Shown: piece after piece, positions 12,342 to 23,715 of the stretch
How positions within the stretch are numbered: the stretch's first letter is position 1
How the letters are laid out: each line of letters begins with the position of its first letter
Assembly: GCF_026745355.1 (NCBI RefSeq)
Contig: NC_079202.1
Location: 45,138,173 to 45,202,172, forward strand
DNA: 64,000 nt
Reading direction: 5' to 3'
Origin: Beta vulgaris subsp. vulgaris
Lineage: Eukaryota > Streptophyta > Magnoliopsida > Caryophyllales > Amaranthaceae
Made by a program: the position numbers and the translations under genes
The notes under the pieces: generated by a model
The model's input: the letters and a program-made list of their open reading frames with translations, nothing else
Database searches by the model: none
What the model was told of the DNA's origin: nothing

Positions 12342-13483
12342 ACTGAGACACAGCGGACTGATGAAGTTTGGTTCTTGCCTGGAAATACCTATTGAGCTTT
12401 CTTTTTGTCAGCACCAGAAAAATGCAAAGAAGACTTTGTTAGAGGTACCGTAGGGTGCTAGTTTATATTTAATGTACTTGATATTCTTGCCTCCTGTATG
12501 TAGGAGCTTGAGTATGGAGTATGATGGAGCTATTAGTATGCTAACTCATTCTCCTTCACTGAGGTTTGTAGCCCAATATCTGGGTGGTGGATTAAAAGTA
12601 GTGTATGGTGTGTAAGGTTGAGGTGTGAATTTTGGGCGTTTGAAGGATAAACGATTATAAATTATTTGTCTTGTCCATTGACTGTTATCGAATAAGAAAA
12701 AGTTCTAACAACAAATTGTTTGTTATCAAACAAGAGAGAGAAGACATGTACGTAATTTCTTTTACACGGGCTTCACTCTCCATCCCCTCTCTTGTTTGGT
12801 AATTGTTAACAAGTTGTTTAACCATAATAATATATTAAGATTTAAGAATGAAGGGAAAGATGAAGTCTTCTTTCTTTATTTCAGAGGGTATAACAATGCA
12901 GAAATTAAAAGTTAAATGCGAATTTCGAATGAGTTTGCATTGAACAAGAAACAAAGTCTATTTGTGCATGTACTCTCGAAATGCATATGGAATTTTATAG
13001 GAGAATTCTTGTTGAAAGTTGAATCCTATTGTTGTTAGTTTCTCCAAAGTGGAAAGATGAATTGGATAGCGTTGTTACTTAGATTTGCTATACTCTAAGC
13101 TATGTATAAATCTAGCTACATAACTTCTTCGATCATATTGCGTTACGAGTAACATTTTATTGTAGGTTGACACAAAGATGTTTAGGTTGTTTTTTCGGGT
13201 AACTTGTGTTGGCTTATTCTTTTCATGCACGACTTGTAGTTTTGAGTCTTTAAGGTGTTCATAAATATTACTGTATGTTTTTTAGCCTGTAAGGTTGCAA
13301 TGCACAAAAAGCGATGGTAGTGACGGTGCCTTTGTGTCTCGATTTGGTTAGGCATAACCCATAACACGATATAGGTTGTGTTGGTGTGGCGAAGGCTAGA
13401 ACTAAGCGTGACATTGCATTTATGCTCTATAAGTTAAATTCTATAAATCCTATAGGATCAAGATTGTGAATTTTTTTTCATAG
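12342..13483. other. WHY2 3' flank, no further gene seen
   Basis: AT-rich sequence presumably begins with the WHY2 3' untranslated region. No ORF with recognisable domains, RNA gene or clean transposon end was found. The 61-codon minus ORF at 13182-13367 has no features of a real protein. Confidence 0.5.
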
Positions 13484-13717
13484 GAGGATGTGGAAACACG
13501 AAGTGATGCGTGCACTCAATGTAATGAGATCCACGAACAGCTGAAAGTAAATGAGAGGAAGTTGTAGGAAACTGAAGTCAAGAAGGAAAAGCTTTAGGGG
13601 ACAATTGAAGAAATGAAGGACGCAATTTAGTGCTTAATGCTAAAAAATCGAAAGTATAGAGAGGGTGAAAGTTTTGCTACCATTGCATAGGTGTTGTCAT
13701 GTACTCGCAGTTTGTAT
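13484..13717 (+). pseudogene. Decayed coding exon with four TAG stops
   Basis: After an acceptor-like TTTTTTTCATAG the single frame starting at 13484 reads EDVETRSDACTQCNEIHEQL, then continues as a charged, helix-prone segment. Four stops interrupt it, all TAG, at positions where CAG (Gln) would restore an ordinary coiled-coil composition. The segment resembles the C-terminal coiled-coil of plant CACTA/PTTA transposase-associated proteins, but that family call is only a guess. No frameshift is needed across about 230 bp, so this was once coding. Confidence 0.5.
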
Positions 13718-13744
13718 GCAACTTAATTTTCTTAAACATGTGTC

Positions 13745-14116
13745 CAGTGGCAGAGCCAGCTAGGACTGTGCACATGCACCACCCCCCAATTTTTTGTGTA
13801 AAAATTTGATTTGTGCCAAACGCGGTACAATGCGCTTAACACAAAGCTTATGCGGCGAATACGTAAATCCCTCAATGCACGCAATACTATTGGGACTCGT
13901 ACAAAAGGTCTAGAGAATAGCCCTTATAAACTATCCGCACCACATTGTACCAATAAAAGCTATTTGGCATGGGTGAAGCTTTTTCACCCTTGATGTCTCA
14001 AGTTCGATTCCTGTGAACAACATTTCAAATCTCCTTTTCTTTTCCTTTGTTTTTTTTGGTCAAATCATAAATTCGCCGCTGTGCACCACAAATTTAAAAT
14101 CCTAGCTCCGCCACTA
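13745..14116. mobile_element. Small non-autonomous hAT element
   Basis: A perfect 8-bp target duplication CATGTGTC (13737-13744, 14117-14124) flanks inverted ends CAGTGGCAGAGCCAGCTAGGA-like and CCTAGCTCCGCCACTA. It is 372 bp long. The interior contains GTTCGATTCCTGTG, which resembles a tRNA B box, but no full tRNA fold is evident. Confidence 0.85.
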
Positions 14117-14232
14117 CATGTGTCAATTGACGATTTAGGTAAATAAGAGGAGGGAGTGCTTAAGGTTTTTTGTAATGTATTGGTTACGAATCTATCTATA
14201 GATGATGTTGCACTTAATTGTTCTTGGAAAGA

Positions 14233-14496
14233 CTTTCTCCATTCCATAATATAAGCCATGTTCTCTTTTGCATAGTTTTTAAGACGTATCTTTGATCTTC
14301 GATATCTTCAATTCCGTACTAATAAAAAAATATAAAAAGTTAATATTATGAAAGTACATATTATAAACAAATCCAACAAGATTCCACATGAGTACATTCA
14401 TCTATATACTACTATATATTAATAAGTATATTTAGTCAGAAGTTTTAAAGTGTGACTCTCAAAAGAAGAGATGACTTATATTATGAGCTGAGGAAG
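14233..14496. mobile_element. Stowaway-like MITE
   Basis: The left end CTTTCTCCATTCCATAATATAAG and the right end complement (TTATATTATGAGCTGAGGAAG) are inverted copies of a CTTCCTCCGTCTCATAATATAAG-type terminus. TA follows on the right; the left dinucleotide is GA, so one flank has mutated. The interior is AT-rich and non-coding. Confidence 0.55.
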
Positions 14497-14531
14497 TAAT
14501 AATTGTAATGAAGACACCATATAACGGCCAA

Positions 14532-14795
14532 CTAGTTATTAAGCCCGGGTTATACCCCGGGTAAGAAAAAAATTTCTTTATTAATATAATAGTTTATAAT
14601 AATAACACTAAATACAACTTAGCCTAGTGGTTAGTTATTTAGTATATGTACTTGAGGTCTTGGGATCAAACCCTATACTATGCAATTTCTTAATTTTTTT
14701 ATTGTACATGGATTACATGAACTAAAACTCTCTAGGGAGAGCGCCACATGGCACATTTTCTTGTTCTCGCACGCCTTTTAATATATTTGTATAGA
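14532..14795 (-). mobile_element. 264-bp non-autonomous Helitron, copy 1
   Basis: Read on the minus strand it starts TCTATACAAATATATTAAAAGG and ends with a GC-rich hairpin ACCCGGGGTATAACCCGGG followed by CTAG. It sits between A and T with no duplication, as Helitrons do. It interrupts the Mutator-like element only 6 bp from that element's end, splitting GGCCAA from TTGACC. Copy 2 (63276-63539) has the same length and structure. It carries a tRNA-like A box (TAGCCTAGTGG) and a weak B box. Confidence 0.9.
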
Positions 14796-15473
14796 TTGAC
14801 CAATTTGGTAAAAAAAAATTAGCACCTAACAACAATTTGGTAAAAAAATTAGCTTCGGTGACAATTTGGTAAATAAACTTAGCTTCGGATGATAAATTGG
14901 TAAATAAACTTAGGTTCGGATGACAAATTGATAAAAAAGTTAACTTTAGCGATATTTTGGTAAAAACAATTGAGCTCTTGCGAAGTTTAGGGCAAAATTT
15001 TAAAAACCTATTTTTCTTTTTCTTTTTATTTATTGTTGAATTCAGGGGTATCTTCTTTTAATTAATACAATACGAGCGAGAATCATTAAAATATTATTTC
15101 ACTCATCACATGTGGAGAGCAAATGTATTCATGTATGTGCTTGATATTTTTGAGATTTTTTAAGGGATAATTTAATGCACCATTGTCCTCAAAGTTGTCA
15201 CATATCTTCATTACAAGATTGTATTCATCTTAAAAATTATCCACAAATATATTAAATACATTTCAATACATATTGAATACAAATGTTATTGTTCTCAAAT
15301 GTTAGTTAGAATGAAAATGGAGAGGAAAATGTAGGGGATACTCCCTCCGTTTCCTAAAGATCTTCCCTCATTCCGTTTAAGTGCGTTTTCAAAAGATCTT
15401 CTCTCTTTTACTTTATTCCTTATTTGGAAATTTTTCTCCCCTTTTTACCCTCTCATGTCCCTATCATATGGTC

Positions 15474-15626
15474 TGTACAAGTGTGGGAAATAATTGTGTT
15501 AACCTGTTGTAGGTTAACCTGGCATTCAATATATATAGTGTTTACAATACAGACCTATAACTATGAAAGTACCATTCTACCCTTTACAATATAATATTAT
15601 CCCTTTACATATAATATTATCCAATA
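15474..15626 (-). repeat. Copia 3' LTR
   Basis: A 153-bp repeat starts TGTACAAGTG on plus and ends CCAATA. The inner terminus TG (element strand) has mutated to TA. A purine-rich tract (complement of CACCCCCTCAATC) abuts it at 15627-15639, as expected for the polypurine tract. Confidence 0.9.
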
Positions 15627-15633
15627 CACCCCC

Positions 15634-16269
15634 TCAATCTTTACGAGGTGAAACAACAGATAGATTGGTACGATGTTTAGTAAACAAATCAGTAGATAGG
15701 CCTTTAGTAAAAATGCCTGCAACCTGAGACTGTGTAGGAACATGTCGAACAATAAGACCTCCCTTGGCAACCATTTCTCGAACAAAGTGATAGTCAACAT
15801 CGATATGTTTGCTACGATCATGATGAACTGGATTAGCAGTGAGATAAGTAGCAGAGACATTGTCGCAATAGACAATCACAGGACGACGGAGAAAGTGGCC
15901 AATGTCAGCAAGAAGTTGCTTGAGCCAAATAGTTTCTGCAGCTGTGTAGGCAACTGCCCTATATTCAGCTTCAGTGGAGGATTTGGAGACAGTAGGTTGC
16001 TTTTTAGAACGCCAGGAAATAAGATTCTTCCCAAGAAAAACAGCATAACCAGTAGTAGAACGCCGTGTGTCAGGACATCCTGCCCAATCTGCATCAGAAT
16101 AGGCAATAACAACAGTAGGAGAACTGCTGCTATATAAATAAAGTCCATAATCCAGAGTGCCCTGCAGATATCTGAAAATTCTTTTCACAGCATGAAGGTG
16201 AGTAGTACGAGGAGCATGCATAAACTGGGACACCATATGAACAGCATAAGCAATATCAGGACGAGTCAT
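15634..16269 (-). pseudogene. Copia RNase H domain (end of pol)
   Basis: About 211 aa starting TRPDIAYAVHMVSQFM, with KSTEAEYRAVA-like and YCDNVSATYL motifs and a VREMVAKGGLIVRHVPT region typical of copia RNase H. It is offset two bases from the upstream reverse transcriptase. The join at 16266-16272 has an extra AT (ACTATATGAC), so it reads as a frame-shifted continuation of the same polyprotein, not a separate gene. Confidence 0.9.
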
Positions 16270-18260
16270 ATAGTTAAGTATTGCAATGCACCAACCATAC
16301 TACGATAATCTGTGGGATCAGCAAGAAGTTCTCCATCAAGCAGAGACAATGTTACTCTAGAGACAACAAGAGTAGTAACTGGTTTAACAGTATGCAGATG
16401 GAATTTACGAAGTAAATCGGAAACATACTTATGTTGGGATAAAAATAAACCAGAGGGAGTACGCACAATCTGTACACCTAAGAAATAATGAAGATCCCCT
16501 AAATCCTTCATAGCAAATTGAGAAGAAAGAACATATATGAATTTGGCAACAAGAGGAGGACTACTACCAGTAAGGACAATGTCATCTACATATAATAGCA
16601 GAATAATGAGATGACCACGAAATTTGAGAGTGAACATAGAAGTGTCACAACTGCTGCACTTGAAACCAATAGATAAAAGAAAGTTGCTAAACCTGGAGAA
16701 CCAAGCTCTAGGAGCTTGTTTCAAACCATAAATGGACTTACGAAGACGACAAATATGAGTAGGTTTAGATGGATGAATAAAACCCGGAGGTTGACGCATA
16801 TAAACCTCTTCATTGAGAAAACCATGAAGAAAAGCATTTTTGACATCTAACTTACGAATAGACCATTTAAGAGAAACATCAATAGTAAGAACCAAGCGAA
16901 CAGTAGTAGGTTCAACAACAGGACTAAAGGTTTCAAAGTAATCAATACCTGCCTGCTGGTGATTGCCAAAAACAACAAATCTAGCTTTGAACCGCTCCAC
17001 AGAACCGTCATAATGACATTTAATCTTGTAAACCCACTTACAACCAAGTAAATTCTTATCATAGTTGCGAGTTACCAACTCCCATGTGTCATTTTTAATT
17101 AAAGCATTATATTCATCTAACATAGCTTGACGCCAACGTGAGTCTTTAGAAGCTTGTTTAAAATTAGTAGGTTCAGACTCTACAATTTCAGTGTTCAAGT
17201 TCATTAGGACACGAGGCTTAGACACACCATCTTTAAGGCGAGTAACCATAGGATGTTTATTAGAAATAATGGGAGAGGGGAGACCAGGGGAAGACGAGAT
17301 GGGAGAGGCCGAAGCAGGCGAGGCTGCCGAGGCACGCACAGCAGGTGGCGAGGAGCCACGAATCTGCTGGGCAGACGCGGGAAGGGGACCGGCCAGGCCA
17401 TCGAGCGCGGGCTCGACAGCGGGCGAGGCAGCCGCAGGGGTAGGACGCGACACAGGCGACGTGCGTAGGTTGGGCGAGGCAGGATGGCTGCAAGGAGGAG
17501 AGCCAGCAGCTGCTGGGTCCTCGACATGAGCTGACACGGGGGACGGGGGAGCGACGACGGGCGAAAAAGTGGGCGGGGCAGCAGAGCTGCGGGTGGGGGG
17601 GTTGGTCAAGGCGAGTCGAGACACAGGAATCGAGGAACTGTCAGGGGCGACGTTAGTAATAGGCCAATCAGCTGACAAGACAGAAGGAGACGTGTAAGGC
17701 TCAAGAGACTCATGACCAACCAAAGCACGATATGGAAATTTATGTTCATGAAAAAGAACATGACGACTAGTGTAGACTTTCTTGGTAGTAGGATCAAAAC
17801 ATCGATACCCTTTATATTCCAATGCATATCCAATAAAAACACAAGTTTTAGATTTAGGTTGCAGTTTGTGATTTTTAGAGTTCAGGAACAAAGGAAAGCA
17901 TTCACACCCAAATGTTTTAAAAAATTGATAGGAAGGAGGACGATGAAATAATTTTTCAAAAGGTGAAACACCCCCTAAAACCGAGCTAGGTAATCGATTG
18001 ATAGTGTAAGTGGCAGTATATGATGCATCAACCCAAAATTCCGCAGGAAAGTCAGAATGAATAATCATAGTACGAGCCATTTCAATGATATAACGATGTT
18101 TGCGTTCTGCAACACCGTTTCGAGCTGGAGTGTGGGGGCAAGATTTTTGAAAAATAATACCATTGTCAGAAAAATGTTGGAGAAGAGGAGAATTGTCAAA
18201 TTCCCTTCCTCCATCACTTTGAAATATTTTAATTTTGCAATTAAAAAGATTTTCAACCAT
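16266..18260 (-). pseudogene. Copia integrase C-terminus and reverse transcriptase
   Basis: A 664-codon open stretch. The N-terminal part is the integrase core (FQSDGGREFDN, PARNGVAERKHRYIIEMAR). A serine/proline/alanine-rich linker follows, then reverse transcriptase (WVYKIKCHYDGSVERFKARF, SPVVEPTTVRLVL, and the catalytic YVDDIVLTG at about 16565-16592). The integrase N-terminal part continues above 18260 in another frame (to about 18490), so at least one frameshift separates it. The reading frame is otherwise well kept, showing this copy is not ancient. Confidence 0.92.
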
Positions 18261-18544
18261 CTTTTAAAACATAAGGAATTTTGAATAAGCTTCCGATTTT
18301 CGACGTAAAGGATAAATCCAGGAATAGCGTGAAAAATCATCAACAAACACAACATAATAGCGAAATAATTGATTTGATAAAACAGGAGATTGCCAAAGAT
18401 CAATATGAATTTTATATAATGGATATGTAGAAATATGTTCAACAGAATCAAAAGGTAAACGATGTATTTTACCTAGCTTACATCCTACACAATCATCATG
18501 AAACTTAGAGGTACATGTGATGTATTTATTTGAACATAATTTTC

Positions 18545-19470
18545 CTATAATGCTAGAAGATGTATGACCCAGACACCTTGCTTACTGGTTCCCTGAAGTA
18601 GAACTTCCCCCGTTATCTGGTCCTTAACATAAACAGAGTTTTTATCAAAACTCACAACACAATCATTTTCATGACACAACTTGTTAACTGATAATAAATT
18701 ATGTTTTAAATTAGGGACATGACAGACAGATGATAAACGGAGGGGACGACTTGCAGTTTTTAAAGTTAAATTTCCAGTACTTTTAATTGGGAGTAAGGTA
18801 CCATTACCAACTACAACAGAACTAGACCCAGTATAAGGAGTTTTTATAGAGAACGTACCATCCTGAGGAGTCATGTGGGATGCAGCTCCCGAATCCGGGT
18901 ACCAGACTGAGTCATTAGTTTCACCACCAACAGACAGTGCAGCTAAGGCTCGAGTGACACTTTCTGAGGAGGAGGGAACAAAGCTGGAATTGAAACGCTG
19001 GGGACAATAAGCAGCTTGGTGACCTGGGAACCAACACAAACCACATGTATCGGAAGTAGGGGTAGAGGTAACATTGTTACTATTTGATGAATTACTCCCA
19101 TTTGATCGTCCCGATTACCAGTGTTGTTGTTGTTTCCTCCAGAGCCACGATTATTATTGTTTCCTCCATTCCCACCATTATTACCCCGAGCATTGTTGCC
19201 CCCACGATTATTATTACCACCTCTGTTTCTGTTATTTCTTCCCCGGTTTCTCCCCCCAGAATTAGTCTGGGAGGAGGAACTTGAACCAGTACCAGTAGAT
19301 TTAACGGCAAGTAAGGCATGATGGGACGATGAATCGGATGCATCCTTGGAATTTACCATTCTTTGTTCATGTAGTAACAACTTGGGACGCAAATCATCAA
19401 AACTAATTGGGAAAGGATAATGCAGGAGGGTAGTAAACAAATCAACAGGAATTATTCTAGTTCGATCCAA
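18545..19470 (-). pseudogene. Copia gag C-terminus, zinc knuckle and protease
   Basis: Two overlapping frames. 19470-18943 is the gag tail, with a Gly/Asn/Arg-rich low-complexity segment (NRGGNNNRGGNN) before the zinc knuckle. 19039-18545 holds CWFPGHQAAYCP (a knuckle remnant) and the protease block VWYPDSGAASHMT with the LSVNKLCHENDC region. The frame change near 19030 is a disabling indel. The gag N-terminus is missing at the junction near 19471. Confidence 0.9.
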
Positions 19471-20477
19471 TCATTGAAGAACATTAAACCACAATAAAAA
19501 AAGGTATAAACATGGCTTCCCTCTCTAAACCCTAGAAATAGACTACTCATTCATTATAATAAAGAACTCAATAAACATGATCAAAGTAAAACAATTTATT
19601 AAATTAAGGAAAGTAAAGAAGAATACCGAATGATTGAAGAACAATGAAAAAGTAAATCGACGATCTATATAATCTTCCAATGTAAAAGTTCAACAAAACT
19701 AAAGAGAAATAAACTAAGTGTTTGGCCCTAAAAACGTAGAAAATGAGATCGTCTAATCGAAAATACTAAAAACCTATTTATACTATTTACAAAACCGGCT
19801 GAAAAACCCGAAAAAACGCGTCTCGAGAAACCGCCCGGTCGGGCGACGGTGATTCAACTTCTACGACAAAAAAGCAAATCCGCCCGGTCGACCGGGCGAA
19901 CCCGCCCGATCGGGGGTGCAAGCGATTTTGGATCTTTTCTCGCCCGGTTGATCGGGCTAACATGCCTTGCATCTTGTGAAAATTTCATTTCGCCCGGTGG
20001 ACCGGGCGGGAAAACTGTGATTTTGCGTCAACTTACGAAGGCTGTATCTGTCAAACCAGAAGTCGTATTGGGGCGTGTGACCTATCATTGGAAATCTATT
20101 GAAGTCTAGTTTCCAACCCAACTGGAATTTATTGATTATCAATTGTATATCAAAAGTTATGGCTAAAATAGTGAACAGGTGTCAGTTTTGACACTTCTTT
20201 CACCAACTCTTTGCTTCATTCTAACTCGAAATTGTCCCGAAATGATGCATTGTGATCCTTGTGCAAGATATCTTCATCTTCAATGATTAATAGGCTTGAT
20301 CTTAGGTAATCATAATCAATTTGCATCAAAGTAACCTGAAAATGATCAAAACACGCAAACGGGGAGTAGTAGAGCACGACTTACGTAATTCGTTCCATTA
20401 TACACCTAAATGCTCTAAAAGGAGTTCTAAATGCAATCAAAATGCATCTAAAAACTATATATAAATGTGACATATCA
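19471..20477 (-). repeat. Partial gypsy 3' LTR with GC-palindrome cluster
   Basis: The LTR ends at ACATATCA (20477), next to the purine tract. Its outer part is missing: the segment begins mid-sequence at the copia junction near 19471 and lacks the TGATGTGTTTT terminus seen at 25649. It contains five CGCCCGGT-type palindromic motifs between 19830 and 20010. No ORF here is considered real. Confidence 0.7.
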
Positions 20478-20785
20478 AACTCCCCCAAGTTAAACCTTTG
20501 CTTGTCCTCAAGCAAACAAGACATGAACATGAATATGATTGCCTCACCCCTTCAAATATGAAAATAGAGATCAAATTTTTTTTTATAAGGCTCATAAATC
20601 ATTCAAGCAGGCACAATTCAAGTTCAACCGTTCACATCACTCTATTTACCAATCACCCAAATAGCCAATCCAATGCAGCTGCCTTGTATGACATACAAAT
20701 CTCGAAAAGGCACTCACTGGGGTGTCACTCCTCTCGACATTTTTGTGGCAGGAAAAAGATGTTCCCGATCACTCACCATCCCAAC

Positions 20786-21764
20786 TAGAGCTGTCAATTC
20801 AGTTACTCGAATCGGGTTCAGGTCGGGTCATTTCAGGTTTCAGGTCATGTTCGGTCAGGTCGTGTCAGGTCATTAAATCAAACAGGTCGGGTACAGTCAT
20901 AATTCGGTCAGGTCTGTCTCGGTTCATTTCTTCTTTCGGGTTCGACGCGGTCAATTTCGGGACAGGTCATCTTTCGTGATCCTGTGGTGTCAGGTCGGGT
21001 TTATAGCAGGTTTGTAACAGGTGCTTTCAGGTTCAGGTGAGGTCATGCATGGGTCGGATACTTATCAGGTGAGGACAATAGCGGTTTGGGTCAGGTTCGA
21101 GTCGAGTTTAGGTTAGTAGTTATCAGGTTATACCATACTTGGGTTCAGGTCACTTTCGGGTCGCTTCGAGTACGGAACAGGTCATAAATTTTGTGTGGCG
21201 TTGCTTCAAATTTGTATAATTATTTAAGATTTCATTGAAAATCAATGCTTGAATAGTTCATCTAGTTATATGCCTTTTTATAGTAGTGCTAGTTTATTAT
21301 TTATGTTACTATGTGGTGAAATTAATGACAAGTCGAGTTATCAACAATCAACAAGTCGGGTAAAATCGGGTAAAATCGGGTAACATGTAGAACCAAGTCA
21401 GATAAAATAATGTACCGGGTCACAACAGGTCTAGTAAAATCAGGTAACGGGTCGCAATAGGTCGGGTTAATGACAAGTTACGTCGAGTTATAATCAATTT
21501 CAGGTCCTAATCGGGTCAGGTGTCGAATCGAGTTCATATCGTTGTCAGGTCGGGTCATTTCAGTTATCGGTCTTTTTTGGGCGGGTATCGGTTCAGGTTC
21601 AGGTCATAGAGTATCAGGTCAAGAGCAGGTATCAGTTATTATCAGGTCGGGTACAGGTCAGGTTTCAGGTTACCTGTTTTGCCAAAATTTCAAGTGCAAG
21701 TCAGTTACAGATCATTACAAGTTCAGGTCGGGTTATCAGATCAGGTCATTTTTTGACAGCTCTA
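20786..21764. mobile_element. 979-bp non-autonomous hAT element with GGTCAGGT-rich interior
   Basis: A perfect 8-bp duplication ATCCCAAC (20778-20785, 21765-21772) flanks inverted ends TAGAGCTGTCAA and TTGACAGCTCTA. The interior is almost entirely degenerate (T)CAGGTCGGGT-like units and is non-coding. It has the same architecture as the 2438-2972 element in the opposite sense. It is inserted in the gypsy 3' untranslated region. Confidence 0.9.
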
Positions 21765-21772
21765 ATCCCAAC

Positions 21773-23100
21773 CATAATAACCCTTCCCACTCACACTCTC
21801 ATGTGTTTAGAAAGGTGATAATGTCACTCAACCTAATCATTTCGACTCAAGTAGCGAACGTACTCTTTAACCTTGACAAACTGACTCCACATCAATCCAA
21901 TAGACAATGTAAGCGCAAGCTCAAGAGGACTTTTTCAAGGTTGTAATGGGGCTAAGGTATGGGTATGGATTATGTATGGGAAATGTGGTGGAAAAACCAA
22001 GAATAGGGGAGCACAAGTTACTAGAAGTATCAACCTGAATATAGCCAATAACAATGTCCCAATTCTATAAATCACAAAATTTTCAATAAATTCATTCTTG
22101 AAGCAGTGTGATGAATTTTTTTCTTTGCAAGCACTTGTAAAAGAAAGAATTTTGACTTTTTGTTCGTTTCTTCTTTTTCAATCTTTCTTTTTCTTTCTCT
22201 TTGCATTTTTCAATCCCATAATCACATGTATTTCACTTTGCTCATTCTTTTCTTTTTCTCAACTTTTGTACCTTAATACAATCATCTCCATCCAAAGTAA
22301 CTCATAAAAACTATCTCAGATACTAACTCAAACATATGCTCCCCCAAGCTAGGCTTGGGATTAATATCAAAACAAGGGCCATGGGCATGTAATGAGGTTT
22401 AGTAAGATGAAATAGTCATTAGGCTCAGCGGGGCTAAGGAGGATAGAAGTATATCACAAAAATCACTTTGAGGCTCAAGAAGCAAACAAAAGAACGCCTC
22501 TATCACAGCAATTGCCACAAGTCATCAGATATCAATGAGTACGTTGTCAAAGTCAAGATCAGTCAACTAATGAGGAACTAACACACAAGAAAACGGAATG
22601 GATATAGAAATGAATCCATTGGCAAGAATGAATCCTCACAGTCTAACCAATTCAAGTATGCAGTCAAGATAAGCGCTTTATTATCAAAACTCATTGAGGG
22701 TCAAGGCATTTAGAGTTCACATTCCAGCATCACAATCTCAAGTGCCCAACTATCCAGATAAAGAGCCCAAATATACTTTCAAAGAACATCATGGGGCACA
22801 GGGAAGCAATCACACCAATCCAGTCAAATCGTATTTTTGTATTTTTTCAGCAATATTTGTTTTTTTTTTTTTGCTGAAAGCAAATAAATCTGGCCTAAGA
22901 AAGCAAAAAATCTACACTAAAAGGTAGTAAAAGAGAGAAAATACATACAAAAATCCTCCCCCAAGCTGAACGTGGCAATGTCCTCAGTGCCGCAAGATGA
23001 ACTATAGGACTATGCTTAGAGGAAAAATTAACGTTAGTACGCTCCCGCTCTCTCACTCTCTAAAAGGGAAAAAATGAAAAAATAATAAGAAAAAAAAGAT
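21773..23100. other. Gypsy 3' untranslated region
   Basis: Non-coding sequence lies between the hAT insertion and the protease. Further CTCCCCCAAGCT-type purine-tract-like motifs occur near 22338 and 22957, a pattern common in the 3' regions of this gypsy lineage. No ORF with recognisable domains was found. Confidence 0.6.
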
Positions 23101-23131
23101 AATAATAAAAAAACTACAGGTTGCTTCCCGC

Positions 23132-23632
23132 TTAGCGCTGGTTTATAAAGGTCCCGCAAGACCATATTACCTCCTCAATCTCAAATCGGAGGGCTTGGCA
23201 ATGAGTGCCCCCCTCATCAAACATTTTCCTCCTGCAGCAATTTTGCTCAAGCATAGGAGACTTAACAGCATTGGTTAGTTTAAAAGTGACATTATCATCA
23301 CCAACACTCAAAGTTAAAGACCCAGACTTGACATCTATAACAGCACCAGCTGTACACAAAAACGGCCTACCAAGAATAATAGGAATTTGGGCATCCTCCT
23401 CCATATCAAGCACCACAAAATCAACAGGAATATAAAACTTTCCCACCCTAACAGGGACGTCTTCTAAAACACCTAGAGGGTATTTTATAGAACGATCGGC
23501 CATTTGCAAAGTAATTTGAGTGCACTTAAGTGCTCCCATATTCAGTTTCTTATAAACAGATAAAGGCATGACAGACACGGAAGCACCTAAATCACACAAT
23601 GCCTTATCTATAAATAAGCACCTACATGGCAA
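23132..23632 (-). pseudogene. Gypsy retropepsin (aspartic protease)
   Basis: A 166-codon open frame with the active-site block ALCDLGASVSVMP and the downstream IPIILGRPFL motif typical of plant Ty3/gypsy proteases. The catalytic D-L-G-A sequence is intact. It is separated from gag by frame changes, so it is part of a broken polyprotein. The reading frame ends near 23132 without continuing into reverse transcriptase. Confidence 0.85.
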
Positions 23633-23715
23633 GGGATGGAAAAACTACCAGGATCCTTCAACTTAGGTGGGGTTCTATTTTGTAAAACAACACTACACTC
23701 TTCAGTTAGAGCGAC

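Noticed and set aside
17191..17529. Plus-strand Gly/Glu/Arg-rich ORF
   Set aside because: It is the antisense of the Ser/Pro/Ala-rich linker between copia integrase and reverse transcriptase.
19084..19343. Leu/Pro- and Ser/Val-rich ORFs
   Set aside because: Shadow frames of the copia gag Gly/Asn-rich segment.
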